A program made the position numbers and the translations under genes. Under the pieces are notes generated by a model. That model saw nothing but the letters and a program-made list of their open reading frames with translations. It was not told the origin of the DNA and did not search any database. From positions 2,046,001 to 2,110,000 of the forward strand of contig NZ_CP126739.1 in NCBI RefSeq assembly GCF_030246885.1: a stretch of DNA of 64,000 bases, given 5' to 3'. The first letter of the stretch is position 1. Each line of letters starts with the position of its first letter. Origin of the DNA: Microbacterium sp. zg-B185. Its GTDB lineage: Bacteria; Actinomycetota; Actinomycetes; Actinomycetales; Microbacteriaceae. Shown one piece after another: positions 36,028 through 46,735 of this stretch.

Positions 36028-37545
36028 ATGGCCGCCACCGACATCTCTCCCCGCACCGACAGCGTCGTGGTGCCCCCGGGCGCGATCCTCAGCCGCGCTG
36101 ACAGCCGCATCATCTGGCTCCTGCTCGGGGCCGCCTTCGTGGCGATCCTGAACGAGATGACGATGGGGGTGGCCATCCCGCATCTGATCACCGATCTGGG
36201 GATCACCGCCGTCGCGGCCCAGTGGCTGACCACGGCGTTCATGCTGACGATGGCCGTCGTCATCCCGATCTCGGGCTTCCTCCTGCAGAGATTCACCACC
36301 CGCGCCGTGTTCGTCACCGCGATGGGCCTGTTCTCCCTGGGCACTCTGATTGCATTCGTGTCCCCCGGATTCCCGCTGCTGCTGGTGGCGCGCGTGGTCC
36401 AGGCATCCGGCACCGCCATCATGATGCCGTTGCTGATGACGACCCTGATGACGCTCGTGCCCGCCCACTCGCGGGGCAGGATGATGGGCCGCGTCAGCGT
36501 CGTCATGTCCCTGGCCCCCGCGATCGGTCCGACGCTGTCCGGCCTGCTCCTGGACACGGTCGGCTGGCGCTGGATCTTCGGCATCGTGTTGCCGATCGCG
36601 CTGATCGCACTCGCCGTCGGCGCGCGCTGGATCCACAACCTGGGTGAGCCGACGCGGGTGGCGATCGACGTACCGTCGATCATCCTGTCCGCGCTCGGCT
36701 TCGGCGGGCTGGTGTTCGGTCTCAGCCAGATCGGCGGGCCGGCCGCCCACGGCGGTGGCGCCGCGGCCGCAGCCGCCGCCGACGCCCTGTCCACGACGAC
36801 GCTGGTGGTCTCCTTCAGCGTGGGCGCGGTGGCTCTCGCGCTGTTCGTCTGGCGTCAGCTGCGGATGCAGCGCACCGATCGCGCGCTGCTTGATCTGCGC
36901 GTGTTCCGCTCGCTGAACTTCTCGCTGTCCATCGCCCAGATGCTGCTGCTGTCGCTGTCCTTCTTCGGGACGCTGACCGTCGTACCGCTGTACCTGCAGA
37001 CCGTGCTGCGCGTGAGTGCGCTCGAGACCGGTCTGATCCTGCTGCCCGGGGCGCTGGCGATGGGGCTGGCGGGGCCGCTGATCGGCCGCGTCTACGACCG
37101 GTGGGGTACGCGTGTGCTGCTGATCCCGGGGTCGTTCATCGCCGTCGCGATGCTGTGGACGTTCACGAGCTTCGATCAGTTCACTCCGATCTGGGTGATC
37201 GCGGTGTCCCAGACGGTGCTGTCCATCGGGCTGGCTCTTTCGCTGACTCCGCTGTTCACCGCGTCGCTGGCGTCGCTGCAGCCGCGGTTCTACTCGTACG
37301 GGTCCGCCGTGCTCGGCACGATGCAGCAGGTGGGCGGCGCGGCCGGCATCGCGCTGATGATCACGATCCTCAGCGGGGTGCGCGACACCGCGATCGGTCG
37401 CGGGCTGTCCGAAGCGGCGGCCGGCGCGGCCGGAGCGCAGGCCGCGTTCACGATCGCCGCGATCGCGGCTCTGCCGCTGATCGTGGGCGCCTTCCTCATC
37501 CGCAAGCCGGTCGACGGCATCTCCGCGCCGATCGCCATGCACTGA
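36028..37545 (+). CDS. MFS drug-efflux-type transporter (DHA2 family)
   Basis: A 505-residue major facilitator with about 14 helices. The N-terminal motif ILNEMTMGVAIPHLITDLG fits the DHA2 (EmrB/QacA) motif D1. VIPISGFLLQRFTTRAVF is motif A, and ASGTAIMMPLLMTT followed by GRMMGRVSVVMSLAPAIGPTLSGLLLD is motif C, typical of antiporters. It is predicted to export drugs or lipophilic compounds with proton antiport. The ATG at 36028 has TGAGGAG 8 nt upstream. A Gly/Ala-rich loop of about 20 residues (AAHGGGAAAAAAAD) lies near the centre. No regulator is adjacent. Confidence 0.92.
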   Translation: MAATDISPRTDSVVVPPGAILSRADSRIIWLLLGAAFVAILNEMTMGVAIPHLITDLGITAVAAQWLTTAFMLTMAVVIPISGFLLQRFTTRAVFVTAMGLFSLGTLIAFVSPGFPLLLVARVVQASGTAIMMPLLMTTLMTLVPAHSRGRMMGRVSVVMSLAPAIGPTLSGLLLDTVGWRWIFGIVLPIALIALAVGARWIHNLGEPTRVAIDVPSIILSALGFGGLVFGLSQIGGPAAHGGGAAAAAAADALSTTTLVVSFSVGAVALALFVWRQLRMQRTDRALLDLRVFRSLNFSLSIAQMLLLSLSFFGTLTVVPLYLQTVLRVSALETGLILLPGALAMGLAGPLIGRVYDRWGTRVLLIPGSFIAVAMLWTFTSFDQFTPIWVIAVSQTVLSIGLALSLTPLFTASLASLQPRFYSYGSAVLGTMQQVGGAAGIALMITILSGVRDTAIGRGLSEAAAGAAGAQAAFTIAAIAALPLIVGAFLIRKPVDGISAPIAMH

Positions 37546-37661
37546 CACGCCGATTCTTCCGGGCGCACGTCGCGGACGGATCTCGTCAGCGGCGTGTCGC
37601 GCATGGCATGCTGAGCGTTGCCCCGGCACGACCGGCCGGCGCGCGAGGAAGGAACCCGGCC

Positions 37662-38240
37662 GTGATCGTTCACCCGCCCCCCGCCGACAGCGCTGTCGGC
37701 ACCGTCGCCGAGATGTACGAAGCAGACCTCAGGGAGGACGGCTTCGTCTCCAGCGTCACCCAGGCGATGGCACTGAACCCCGAGGCCCATTCCGCGTTCG
37801 AAGCGCTGATCGCGGCGATCGTGCCTTCGATCGGTGTGCGCACGTACGAGCTGGTCACCCTCGCGGCCGCCCGCGGCATCCCCTCGCCGCATTGCCTGCT
37901 CGCGCACGGCCGCAAAGCACTTCGCGCCGACGCGCTCGATGAGGATCAGCTCGAACGGGTCGCCCTCGATTACGAGTCGGCCGGATTGGATGAGTCCGAC
38001 GTCGCGGTGATGCGGTTCGCCGAGAAGATCTCCACGGATCCGGCGTCCATGACGGACGACGATTCGCGGGTGCTCCGCGAGTACGGGTTCACCGACCGCC
38101 AGATCGTCGACATCGCCCTCGCCGCGGCAGCTCGGAACTACCTCAGCCGCGCGTTGCGCGCCCTCGCGGTGCCGGTGCAGGAGATACCCGGCCTGAGCCC
38201 GCGGTTGGTGCGCGCGCTGCTGTCCCCCGTTCCCGGGTGA
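37662..38240 (+). CDS. AhpD/carboxymuconolactone-decarboxylase-like protein with altered redox motif
   Basis: 192 residues, all-helical AhpD-like fold. The usual ExxxxxxxCxxCxxxH centre reads YELVTLAAARGIPSPHCLLAHG: the second Cys and the His are kept, but the first Cys of CxxC is Ser. A classic dithiol peroxidase mechanism is therefore unlikely; a one-Cys mechanism or a non-redox role is possible. The GTG at 37662 has GAGGAAGGAA upstream. It lies 116 bp after the MFS transporter on the same strand and converges with a membrane protein gene 22 bp away. Confidence 0.82.
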   Translation: MIVHPPPADSAVGTVAEMYEADLREDGFVSSVTQAMALNPEAHSAFEALIAAIVPSIGVRTYELVTLAAARGIPSPHCLLAHGRKALRADALDEDQLERVALDYESAGLDESDVAVMRFAEKISTDPASMTDDDSRVLREYGFTDRQIVDIALAAAARNYLSRALRALAVPVQEIPGLSPRLVRALLSPVPG

Positions 38241-38262
38241 GCGCCGCGGCCACGCCCGACCG

Positions 38263-38775
38263 CTAGTGGTGGATGAAGGCCTTCATCGCGACGATGACGA
38301 GCCCGAACGCGGCGGTGGTGAGCGCGCTGACGACCCGGACCCAGAAGCGCGAGGTCCACTTCAGCACGGCCAGCCAACCCAGCACCCCGAGCGCGACCGT
38401 ATCCACCACCAGAGCCGTCCAGACCGCCAGGTCGTCGTCCACGACCCGGGTCACGCCCAGCAGCAGCACCGCGATCGGCGCCAGCGAGATCAACAGCATC
38501 CCCCGCGAGTGACGGGCCGCAGCGCGCAGGCTCTGCGGCAGGCCAGCTTTTCCCTCGGTCAGGGCGAGGCGGGCGAGGGTTCCGGCGTAGACGTGCGCGG
38601 CGAAGAACACCAGCACCGTCACCACGACCGTCACGAGCGCACTGAGCGAGGTGCCCGTCAGGTTGTAGCTGACCACGATCATGCCGGACACGAGGATCAG
38701 CCCGTACACGGCCTCTTCGGACATGAGGATGCGGGAGACCCGAGGGGTCATTCCCAGCACCAGTTCGTCGCTCAT
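38263..38775 (-). CDS. Uncharacterised membrane protein
   Basis: A 170-residue protein with about five hydrophobic helices (near residues 22-40, 43-65, 95-113, 117-138 and 145-165). An Arg/Lys-rich loop (RAAARHSRG) lies between helices 2 and 3, and a short His-His C-terminus ends the protein. No family motif is recognised. The ATG at 38775 has GGGGAGG 6-7 nt upstream, a strong ribosome site. It is monocistronic or shares a unit with the Cys-rich peptide gene 89 bp upstream on the same strand. Confidence 0.7.
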   Translation of the reverse strand: MSDELVLGMTPRVSRILMSEEAVYGLILVSGMIVVSYNLTGTSLSALVTVVVTVLVFFAAHVYAGTLARLALTEGKAGLPQSLRAAARHSRGMLLISLAPIAVLLLGVTRVVDDDLAVWTALVVDTVALGVLGWLAVLKWTSRFWVRVVSALTTAAFGLVIVAMKAFIHH

Positions 38776-38864
38776 CGCCGCCTCCCCTTACAGAGTGTCA
38801 GAAGGGGTTGCTCCCGCGGGTGGATCCGGCGACGCGATGAGCGGTCAAATCCGCTCGACGCGGA

Positions 38865-38990
38865 TCAGTTGGCTGAACCGCAGGCCGAACCACCGCAGCA
38901 GGAACCGCTGGATTCGACCACCGTGAGGAGGTTCTTCTCCTCGGCGATGGGCTGGAGGGTCACGGGGGCGGGCTGCTGCGAAGTCGTCAT
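38865..38990 (-). CDS. 41-residue Cys-rich peptide
   Basis: A short gene. The product has a hydrophilic N-terminus (TTSQQPAPVTLQPIAEEKN), a short hydrophobic segment and a C-terminus SSGSCCGGSACGSAN with three cysteines in a Gly/Ser setting. Evidence that it is real: TACGAT (39002-38997) ends 6 nt before the ATG, exactly the leaderless promoter spacing used by many known genes here, and the peptide ends in a compact, composition-distinct motif. An in-frame extension to 99 codons is Arg-rich and lies inside the nei gene, so it is rejected. Possible roles are a metal-binding or metallothionein-like peptide, a zinc or copper chaperone, or a peptide precursor; none can be assigned. Confidence 0.55.
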   Translation of the reverse strand: MTTSQQPAPVTLQPIAEEKNLLTVVESSGSCCGGSACGSAN

Positions 38991-38996
38991 GGCATC

Positions 38997-39002
38997 ATCG
39001 TA
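38997..39002 (-). promoter_or_regulatory. -10 box of the Cys-rich peptide gene
   Basis: TACGAT on the minus strand, ending 6 nt before the ATG at 38990; predicted +1 is the A of the ATG. Confidence 0.5.
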
Positions 39003-39027
39003 GTCGCGTCCCCGCTGCGGCGGCGCA

Positions 39028-39876
39028 TCACGACAGCACCACGCCGCCCGTCTGGCACGTGGGGCAGTACTGCGCGGCCGCCCCGGAGAACGCGAACTCC
39101 CGGATCCGGTCCCCGCAGACCGGGCAGATCGCACCCGTCTTGCGGTGGACCTGCAGCGCCGCATGCTTGGCGGCGCGCAGCTGCGATGGCGGTGTCCCCC
39201 GCCGCGCGTCGACCGCGCCGGTCAGGACGCTTCGGGTCTGCGCGGCCAGCCGCGCCACCTCGTCTTCGCTCAGGGTCGCCGCGTGCGTCAGCGGTGAGAT
39301 CTTGGCGGCGTGCAGGATCTCGTCCGAGTACGCGTTGCCGATGCCGGCGAAGGCGGTCTGATCCTGGAGGAGGGCCTTGATCTGCTTCCGGCGACCGGAG
39401 AGGACGGCCGCGAACGCGGCGGGGTCGAAGGACCCCGAGAGCGGGTCGATGCCGAGCTTGGCCACCGCGGGCACGTCGGCCGCCCGCGGCACGATGTGCA
39501 GGGTCAGCGACTTCCACTGTCCGGCATCCGTCAGGTCGAATCCCGACCCGTCATCGAGCCGGAAACGCGCCATCAGCGTGGCATCCCCCGCGCGTTTCAG
39601 TCCCTCGGGGGCGACCTCGTGCCAGAGCACCCATCCGTCGTGGCCGAAATGGACGACCAGGTGCAGCTCGCCGCCGGCCGGGTCCGCCGTGGCGATATCG
39701 ATCATCTTGCCGAGCCGGGTCACGTCGCTGACCCGGCGCCCGATGAGATCGGCCGGGGCGGGACGCTGCGTCTTCAGTGCTTTGGGCAGCAGCACGTCGG
39801 CGCTGCGGATCACGCGGCCGACCGTGTGCGCGCGCAGGAAGGACGCGAGTTCCTGAACCTCCGGCGACTCGGGCAT
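39028..39876 (-). CDS. Fpg/Nei family DNA glycosylase/AP lyase
   Basis: A 282-residue base-excision repair enzyme. The mature N-terminus is Pro2-Glu3 (MPESPEV), the catalytic pair. The H2TH region contains IKALLQDQTAFAGIGNAYSDEIL. A complete zinc finger closes the protein: Cys-x2-Cys-x16-Cys-x2-Cys in CPVCGDRI...YCPTC. The ESPE start fits the Nei/Nei2 subgroup (oxidised pyrimidines) better than Fpg, but the split is not certain. The ATG at 39876 is fixed by the catalytic proline. AATCAT at 39888-39883 is a weak leaderless-spaced -10. The Cys-rich peptide gene follows on the same strand. Confidence 0.92.
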   Translation of the reverse strand: MPESPEVQELASFLRAHTVGRVIRSADVLLPKALKTQRPAPADLIGRRVSDVTRLGKMIDIATADPAGGELHLVVHFGHDGWVLWHEVAPEGLKRAGDATLMARFRLDDGSGFDLTDAGQWKSLTLHIVPRAADVPAVAKLGIDPLSGSFDPAAFAAVLSGRRKQIKALLQDQTAFAGIGNAYSDEILHAAKISPLTHAATLSEDEVARLAAQTRSVLTGAVDARRGTPPSQLRAAKHAALQVHRKTGAICPVCGDRIREFAFSGAAAQYCPTCQTGGVVLS

Positions 39877-40015
39877 GGCCCCATGATTCCACGGGGCTCG
39901 GACCTGCGGTCGGCCCCGGTTGCCAACGCCTGCCCGCCCCGGGCGGCAGGTTATGCCTGCGCACCCGACATGACAACCCCTTGGCCGGGCGTGCGCCGAC
40001 ATTCACGATGGGAGG

Positions 40016-40354
40016 ATGCTGCGTCTGCACTACACGGGAGACTGGGTGCTGATCGCCGACGAAGTGGGCGAGGCACTCGTGGCCTACGCGCGCGCCCTGG
40101 CGGAAGCGAAGACCGCGGCCGTGATCGTCGTTCCGGTGGTCGCCGCGGACGGGCAGGTGCAGAACGCGGAATTCCTGTTGGGCCCGGCCAGCCAGCTCTA
40201 CCTCACCCAGGCAGAGGAGGTCGCGCACGCCGAAGAGGCCGACCGCGAGGTCGTGCGGGAGTTGCAACGGCGCACGCGCAACCTGCAGACCACCATGACC
40301 TTCTCCAGCGAACCGGGCGCCGCCGAGGCGCCCTTCGACCACGACGCCTCCTAG
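40016..40354 (+). CDS. Hypothetical protein
   Basis: A 112-residue soluble protein, alpha/beta by composition: RLHYTGDWVLIADEVGEALVAYARALAEA suggests a strand then a helix, KTAAVIVVPVVAAD a buried strand, and the C-terminal third is a charged helix (EEVAHAEEADREVVRELQRRTR). No family recognised. The ATG directly abuts GGGAGG, too close for a ribosome site, but CACGAT (40004-40009) ends 6 nt before the ATG, so leaderless initiation explains the start. It converges with the HtrA-like gene, 12 bp apart, and is divergent from nei. Confidence 0.6.
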   Translation: MLRLHYTGDWVLIADEVGEALVAYARALAEAKTAAVIVVPVVAADGQVQNAEFLLGPASQLYLTQAEEVAHAEEADREVVRELQRRTRNLQTTMTFSSEPGAAEAPFDHDAS

Positions 40355-40366
40355 CGGCCGGACCGC

Positions 40367-41290
40367 TCAGGAGACGCGGAGCTCCTCCGGCTCCACCACG
40401 ATGTCGACCAGGGCGCCGTTGCGCCAGACGGTCATCTCGATGCGGCGACCGATCGCGTGCTCCACCATGAGCCGCTGGATGCCGGTCGCGCTCGTGACGG
40501 GAATGCCGCCGACGGAGATGACGATGTCTCCGCGTCGCGCCCCGGCCGCCGCAGCGGGACTGCCCGCCACGACGGAGGCGACCTGCATGCCGGTGCGGGA
40601 GCCGACGCGGGCGGCAAGCTCGGGACTGAGTGTGATCTCCGCTCCGGCAACACCCAGCCACGCGCGCCGGACCCGTCCGCGCGCGATGAGCGCGTCGATG
40701 ATCTCCCGCGTGGTGGTGTTGATGGGCACGGCCAGCCCCAGGCCGATCCCGGCGACCGCCGTGCTGACGCCGACCATGCGCCCGCGGCTGTCGGCCAGGA
40801 CGCCCCCGCTGTTGCCGGGATTGAGCGAGGCATCGGTCTGGATCACCTCGTCCACCACCCGCCCTGATCGGGTCGGCAGCGAGCGTCCGAGTGCCGAGAC
40901 GATCCCCGCGGTGACACTGCCGGCAAGGCCGAGCGGGTTGCCGAGCGCCACGACGAGCTGTCCCACTCGAAGTGTCGACGCGTCACCCCACGGGACCGGA
41001 GGCGGGACATCGCCGTCCGCGCGGAGTACGGCGAGGTCGGACAGCGGGTCGCTGCCCACGACGCGTGCGGACAGCACCGTTCCGTCCGCGAACGCGACCT
41101 CGGCGCGGTCCGCGCCGGCGACCACGTGCGCGCTGGTCAGCAGATGCGAGTCCGTCGAGATCACCGAGGCGCTGCCGGCGCCCTCCCCGCGTGCGGTGCG
41201 CACCGTGACGGCCGCGACGGAGGGCAGCAGCGTCTCGGCGATGCGCACCACCGCGGCGGAGTAGGCATCCAGCGCGTCGTCCTCGTTCAT
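40367..41290 (-). CDS. HtrA-like trypsin/PDZ serine protease without export signal
   Basis: 307 residues. The trypsin-like domain has His55 (TSAHVVAG), Asp85 (SDLAVLR) and Ser161 (LNPGNSGG), followed by one PDZ domain (about residues 205-300, GDIVISVGGIPVTS). HtrA/DegP proteases normally act outside the membrane and have a signal peptide or TM anchor. Here the protein starts NEDDALDAYSAAVVRIAETL, with no hydrophobic segment, so it is predicted cytoplasmic. A missed upstream start was considered; the sequence upstream gives no convincing anchor. The start is ATG 41290, with no good ribosome site. It sits between the 40016 hypothetical gene (convergent) and the phosphoesterase (same strand). 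Confidence 0.88.
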   Translation of the reverse strand: MNEDDALDAYSAAVVRIAETLLPSVAAVTVRTARGEGAGSASVISTDSHLLTSAHVVAGADRAEVAFADGTVLSARVVGSDPLSDLAVLRADGDVPPPVPWGDASTLRVGQLVVALGNPLGLAGSVTAGIVSALGRSLPTRSGRVVDEVIQTDASLNPGNSGGVLADSRGRMVGVSTAVAGIGLGLAVPINTTTREIIDALIARGRVRRAWLGVAGAEITLSPELAARVGSRTGMQVASVVAGSPAAAAGARRGDIVISVGGIPVTSATGIQRLMVEHAIGRRIEMTVWRNGALVDIVVEPEELRVS

Positions 41291-41389
41291 GCGACCATTC
41301 CAGCACCGCCCGGCCGCCGCGCGGCGACGTTCGCCCAGGGCGCACGCTGCCGGACCGGTTCGATGGCGATCAGCCGGTCCGCGCGGGGA

Positions 41390-41884
41390 TCACAGTTCGA
41401 CGAGCCGGACCTCGCGGATCCTCGCGTCCTCGACCAGCGCGGTCATCATCGTGCACCGGGGCTGCCGCCGGCGGTCCGTCGGTGATCCGGGGTTCAGCAG
41501 CCGGAGTCCTCCCGGGGTCTGCGTATCCCACGGGATGTGGCTGTGGCCGAAGACCAGCACGTCGGCGTCCGGGAAAGCGGCGTCCGTTCGCGCGTGGCGC
41601 CGCACCGCGTCGCCGGTCTCGTGGATCACGGCGAAGCGGACGCCCTCGATGTCTCGGCGCGCCACCTCGGGCAGCCGCGCGCGCACGTCCGGTCCGTCGT
41701 TGTTCCCGTACACGCCGAGCACCTCGGCGTGCTGCGAGAGATCGTCCAGCACGGATGCCGCGACCCAGTCCCCGGCATGGATGACGAGGTCGGCGGCGTC
41801 CGCCGCAGCACGCACCGGTGCCGGAAGCGCGCGGGCGCGCCCCGGGATGTGGGTGTCCGAAACGAGAAGCAGCCGCGTCACCAT
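41390..41884 (-). CDS. YfcE/MJ0936-type metallophosphoesterase
   Basis: A 164-residue calcineurin-like phosphoesterase. All metal motifs are present: LVSDTHIPG (Asp, His), VIHAGDW (GD), GNNDG (GNxD), VIHETGD and VFGHSHIP (GHTH-like). The compact size fits the YfcE/MJ0936 group, phosphodiesterases of unknown natural substrate. Start: ATG 41884, followed at once by GTG, either being possible. TAACGT (41897-41892) ends 7 nt before the ATG, so the message is probably near-leaderless. gdhA is encoded upstream on the same strand, 28 bp away. Confidence 0.9.
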   Translation of the reverse strand: MVTRLLLVSDTHIPGRARALPAPVRAAADAADLVIHAGDWVAASVLDDLSQHAEVLGVYGNNDGPDVRARLPEVARRDIEGVRFAVIHETGDAVRRHARTDAAFPDADVLVFGHSHIPWDTQTPGGLRLLNPGSPTDRRRQPRCTMMTALVEDARIREVRLVEL

Positions 41885-41912
41885 GCCAGCGACGTTACGT
41901 GAGGCGCACCGG

Positions 41913-43846
<1,934 letters not shown>

Positions 43847-43949
43847 GCGAGGGCTCCTTCTGCAGAGAGGACGACCGGGGACCCGGTCGTGGGATGGCCG
43901 ACCGGCAGCGGCGCCACCGATGCCACGCCGGCGGACCTGCGGGCGATCG

Positions 43950-45023
<1,074 letters not shown>

Positions 45024-45031
45024 GGGAGTCC

Positions 45032-45037
45032 AGTCTA
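45032..45037 (-). promoter_or_regulatory. ychF -10 box
   Basis: TAGACT on the minus strand, ending 8 nt before the GTG; predicted +1 within two bases of the start codon. Confidence 0.5.
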
Positions 45038-45046
45038 CGTTGAGGC

Positions 45047-45076
45047 GGTCGGGGGCCGCCCCGGCCGCCCCCGACC
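45047..45076. terminator. G+C-rich hairpin between methyltransferase and ychF genes
   Basis: GGTCGGGGGC (45047-45056) is exactly complementary to GCCCCCGACC (45067-45076), with a 10-nt loop. It lies 3' of the methyltransferase gene (minus strand) and just upstream of the ychF -10, so it can act as a terminator for the former and an insulator for the latter. No T-run. Confidence 0.45.
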
Positions 45077-45109
45077 GGGCCGGCCCCGGCCGGGGCTCGG
45101 ATGTGCGCC

Positions 45110-45167
45110 CCGGATTCGGATCTACGCGCCGGCTCCGTCCGAATCCCGCGCCGATGTCCGAATCCGG
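45110..45167. repeat. Inverted and direct copies of TCCGAATCC
   Basis: CCGGATTCGGA at 45110-45120 is the exact inverse of TCCGAATCCGG at 45157-45167, and a third copy of TCCGAATCC lies in direct orientation at 45138-45146. The element lies 29 bp after the methyltransferase stop codon, in the 172-bp gap before ychF. Confidence 0.55.
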
Positions 45168-45195
45168 TCGACGCGGCGGTCAGCGTAACGCCGTC

Positions 45196-45945
45196 TCAGG
45201 GCCGCAGCGCGCGGTACGCGCGCGTGACGTAGGGCAGCTGCACGACCGCATCGCCGACCGCACCGAGCTCGTCGAACAGCTCGTGCAGGCCGGCTTCGAC
45301 GCGGGCGCGCTCGTCGGGCGCTGCGGTGATGAGGTAGCTCCGCGAGCGCGCCATCGCCAGCAGCGACTCCCGGGTCATCGCTCGCGACCACCGCCACTGA
45401 GCGTCCTCCACCTCACCGAACGGCTCCGCCACGGGTGGAACACCCTGCCCGAGCATCTGCTCCGCGCGGCTTCCGTGCATGATCGCGGTCATGCGGCGCA
45501 CCCAGTCCACGGAGTCGTCGCGGATGTTCCAGATCAGTCCGAGCACGCCTCCCGAGCGCAGCACCCGCGCCGCTTCGGCTGCGCCGGCATCGGGGTCGAC
45601 CCAGTGCCACGCCTGACCGAGCAGCACGGCGTCCAGACTCGCGTCCGGCACCGGCAGGTTCTCGGCGGTGCCGACGAAGGTCGGGACGCCGTGCACGTGC
45701 TCGCGGAGCACCGTGAGCATCTTCGGGTCCGGGTCGATGGCGACGACCTCTGCGCCCAGCTCGACGACCGAGCGCGTCAGCTTGCCTGTCCCGGCACCGA
45801 CATCGGCGACGCGGATGCTGCGCTCGCCGCCCACGACGGGCTGAAGCATCCAATCCACTGCCTGGATCGGGTAGTCGGGGCGACCGGTTTCGTACGTCCC
45901 GGCTGCGGACCCGAAGCAGGTCGACATCTCTTCGTTGCTGGCCAT
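45196..45945 (-). CDS. Class I SAM-dependent methyltransferase
   Basis: A 249-residue methyltransferase_11-type enzyme. The SAM motif I is IRVADVGAGTGKLT (near residue 42), motif II has VVAIDPDPKML, and the post-motif VLLGQAWHWVDPDAGAAEAARVLRSGG corresponds to motifs III/IV. The N-terminal CFGSAAGTYETGRPDYP is typical of a group of small-molecule methyltransferases; the substrate is unknown. The ATG at 45945 follows TAGGGT (45957-45952) by exactly 6 nt, so the mRNA is leaderless. It is divergent from the exonuclease gene. Confidence 0.9.
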   Translation of the reverse strand: MASNEEMSTCFGSAAGTYETGRPDYPIQAVDWMLQPVVGGERSIRVADVGAGTGKLTRSVVELGAEVVAIDPDPKMLTVLREHVHGVPTFVGTAENLPVPDASLDAVLLGQAWHWVDPDAGAAEAARVLRSGGVLGLIWNIRDDSVDWVRRMTAIMHGSRAEQMLGQGVPPVAEPFGEVEDAQWRWSRAMTRESLLAMARSRSYLITAAPDERARVEAGLHELFDELGAVGDAVVQLPYVTRAYRALRP

Positions 45946-45951
45946 GCCAGA

Positions 45952-45957
45952 ACCCTA
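45952..45957 (-). promoter_or_regulatory. Methyltransferase -10 box
   Basis: TAGGGT on the minus strand, ending 6 nt before the ATG at 45945; leaderless transcript predicted. Confidence 0.55.
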
Positions 45958-46061
45958 ATCCGGTCCACCGGAAACTCGTGCGCACCGACCGGCGGTCTGC
46001 ATCCGTGGGGTCCGCGGCGCGCCTCCGGCCTCCGGCGCCCGCCCGCCGCGACGCTGGATGC

Positions 46062-46718
46062 GTGCCCCTGGACTTCACCGCAATCGACTTCGAAACGGCG
46101 AACTCCAGCAATGCCTCCGCGTGCGCTGTGGGTCTGGCCCGCGTGCGTGACGGCGTCGTGGTCGCCACGGCCGGGTGGCTGATCCAGCCGCCACCGGGCC
46201 ACGACCGGTTCTTCGAGCTCAACACGCGCATCCACGGCCTCCGCGCGGAGGATGTCGTGGGCGCGAAGACCTGGAGCGAGCAACTGGACGATCTCGCCGC
46301 ATTCGCCGGCGCGGACGTCCTGGTCGCCCACAATGCCGGCTTCGACATGATGGTGCTCCGCCGTGCGTGCGAGGCGACCGGCGACGCGTACCCGCCGTAC
46401 CGCTACGTGTGCAGCCTGCAGGTGGCGCGCAAGCTCTACGAGCTGGATTCCTACCGCCTGCCCTCGGTCGCCGCGGCGGCCGGGTTCCTGGACTTCGCGC
46501 ATCACGATGCGACCGCGGACGCGCTCGCCTGCGCGCACATCATGATCGACGCTGCCCGGCGCGTCGGCGCGGTGGACATCACCGCACTGGCCGATGCGGC
46601 CGGAGTGCGCACGTCGCGGATCTTCATGCCGGAGCCGGCAGCGGCTGCGCCTCAGCCGGAGCTGCCGCTGGTCGAGCCGACCGCAGCCACGGTCCCGTTG
46701 GTCGGCGCCGTCGCCTGA
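46062..46718 (+). CDS. DnaQ-like DEDDh 3'-5' exonuclease
   Basis: A 218-residue exonuclease. The DEDDh motifs are AIDFETANSS (Asp9, Glu11), VAHNAGFDMMVL (Exo II Asp) and HHDATADALA (Exo III His/Asp). The domain resembles the epsilon/DNA-PolIII type; a Pro/Ala-rich C-terminal tail of about 30 residues ending PLVGAVA could bind a partner. The GTG at 46062 gives PLDFTAIDFETA, a standard start for this group; an ATG 84 nt upstream adds an unlikely Arg/Pro-rich segment. Role: proofreading or repair exonuclease; the exact partner is unknown. It converges with the VOC gene, 17 bp apart. Confidence 0.9.
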   Translation: MPLDFTAIDFETANSSNASACAVGLARVRDGVVVATAGWLIQPPPGHDRFFELNTRIHGLRAEDVVGAKTWSEQLDDLAAFAGADVLVAHNAGFDMMVLRRACEATGDAYPPYRYVCSLQVARKLYELDSYRLPSVAAAAGFLDFAHHDATADALACAHIMIDAARRVGAVDITALADAAGVRTSRIFMPEPAAAAPQPELPLVEPTAATVPLVGAVA

Positions 46719-46735
46719 TCTGCACGGCGCCAGCG

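Noticed and set aside
38991..39164. Longer (99-codon) form of the Cys-rich peptide
   Set aside because: The added N-terminus is Arg-rich and overlaps the glycosylase coding region; the promoter spacing fits only the short form.
39777..40052. Alternative frame starting at an ATG 10 nt before 40016 and encoding a Cys-containing peptide
   Set aside because: It stops soon after and has no ribosome site; the CACGAT spacing fits the ATG at 40016.
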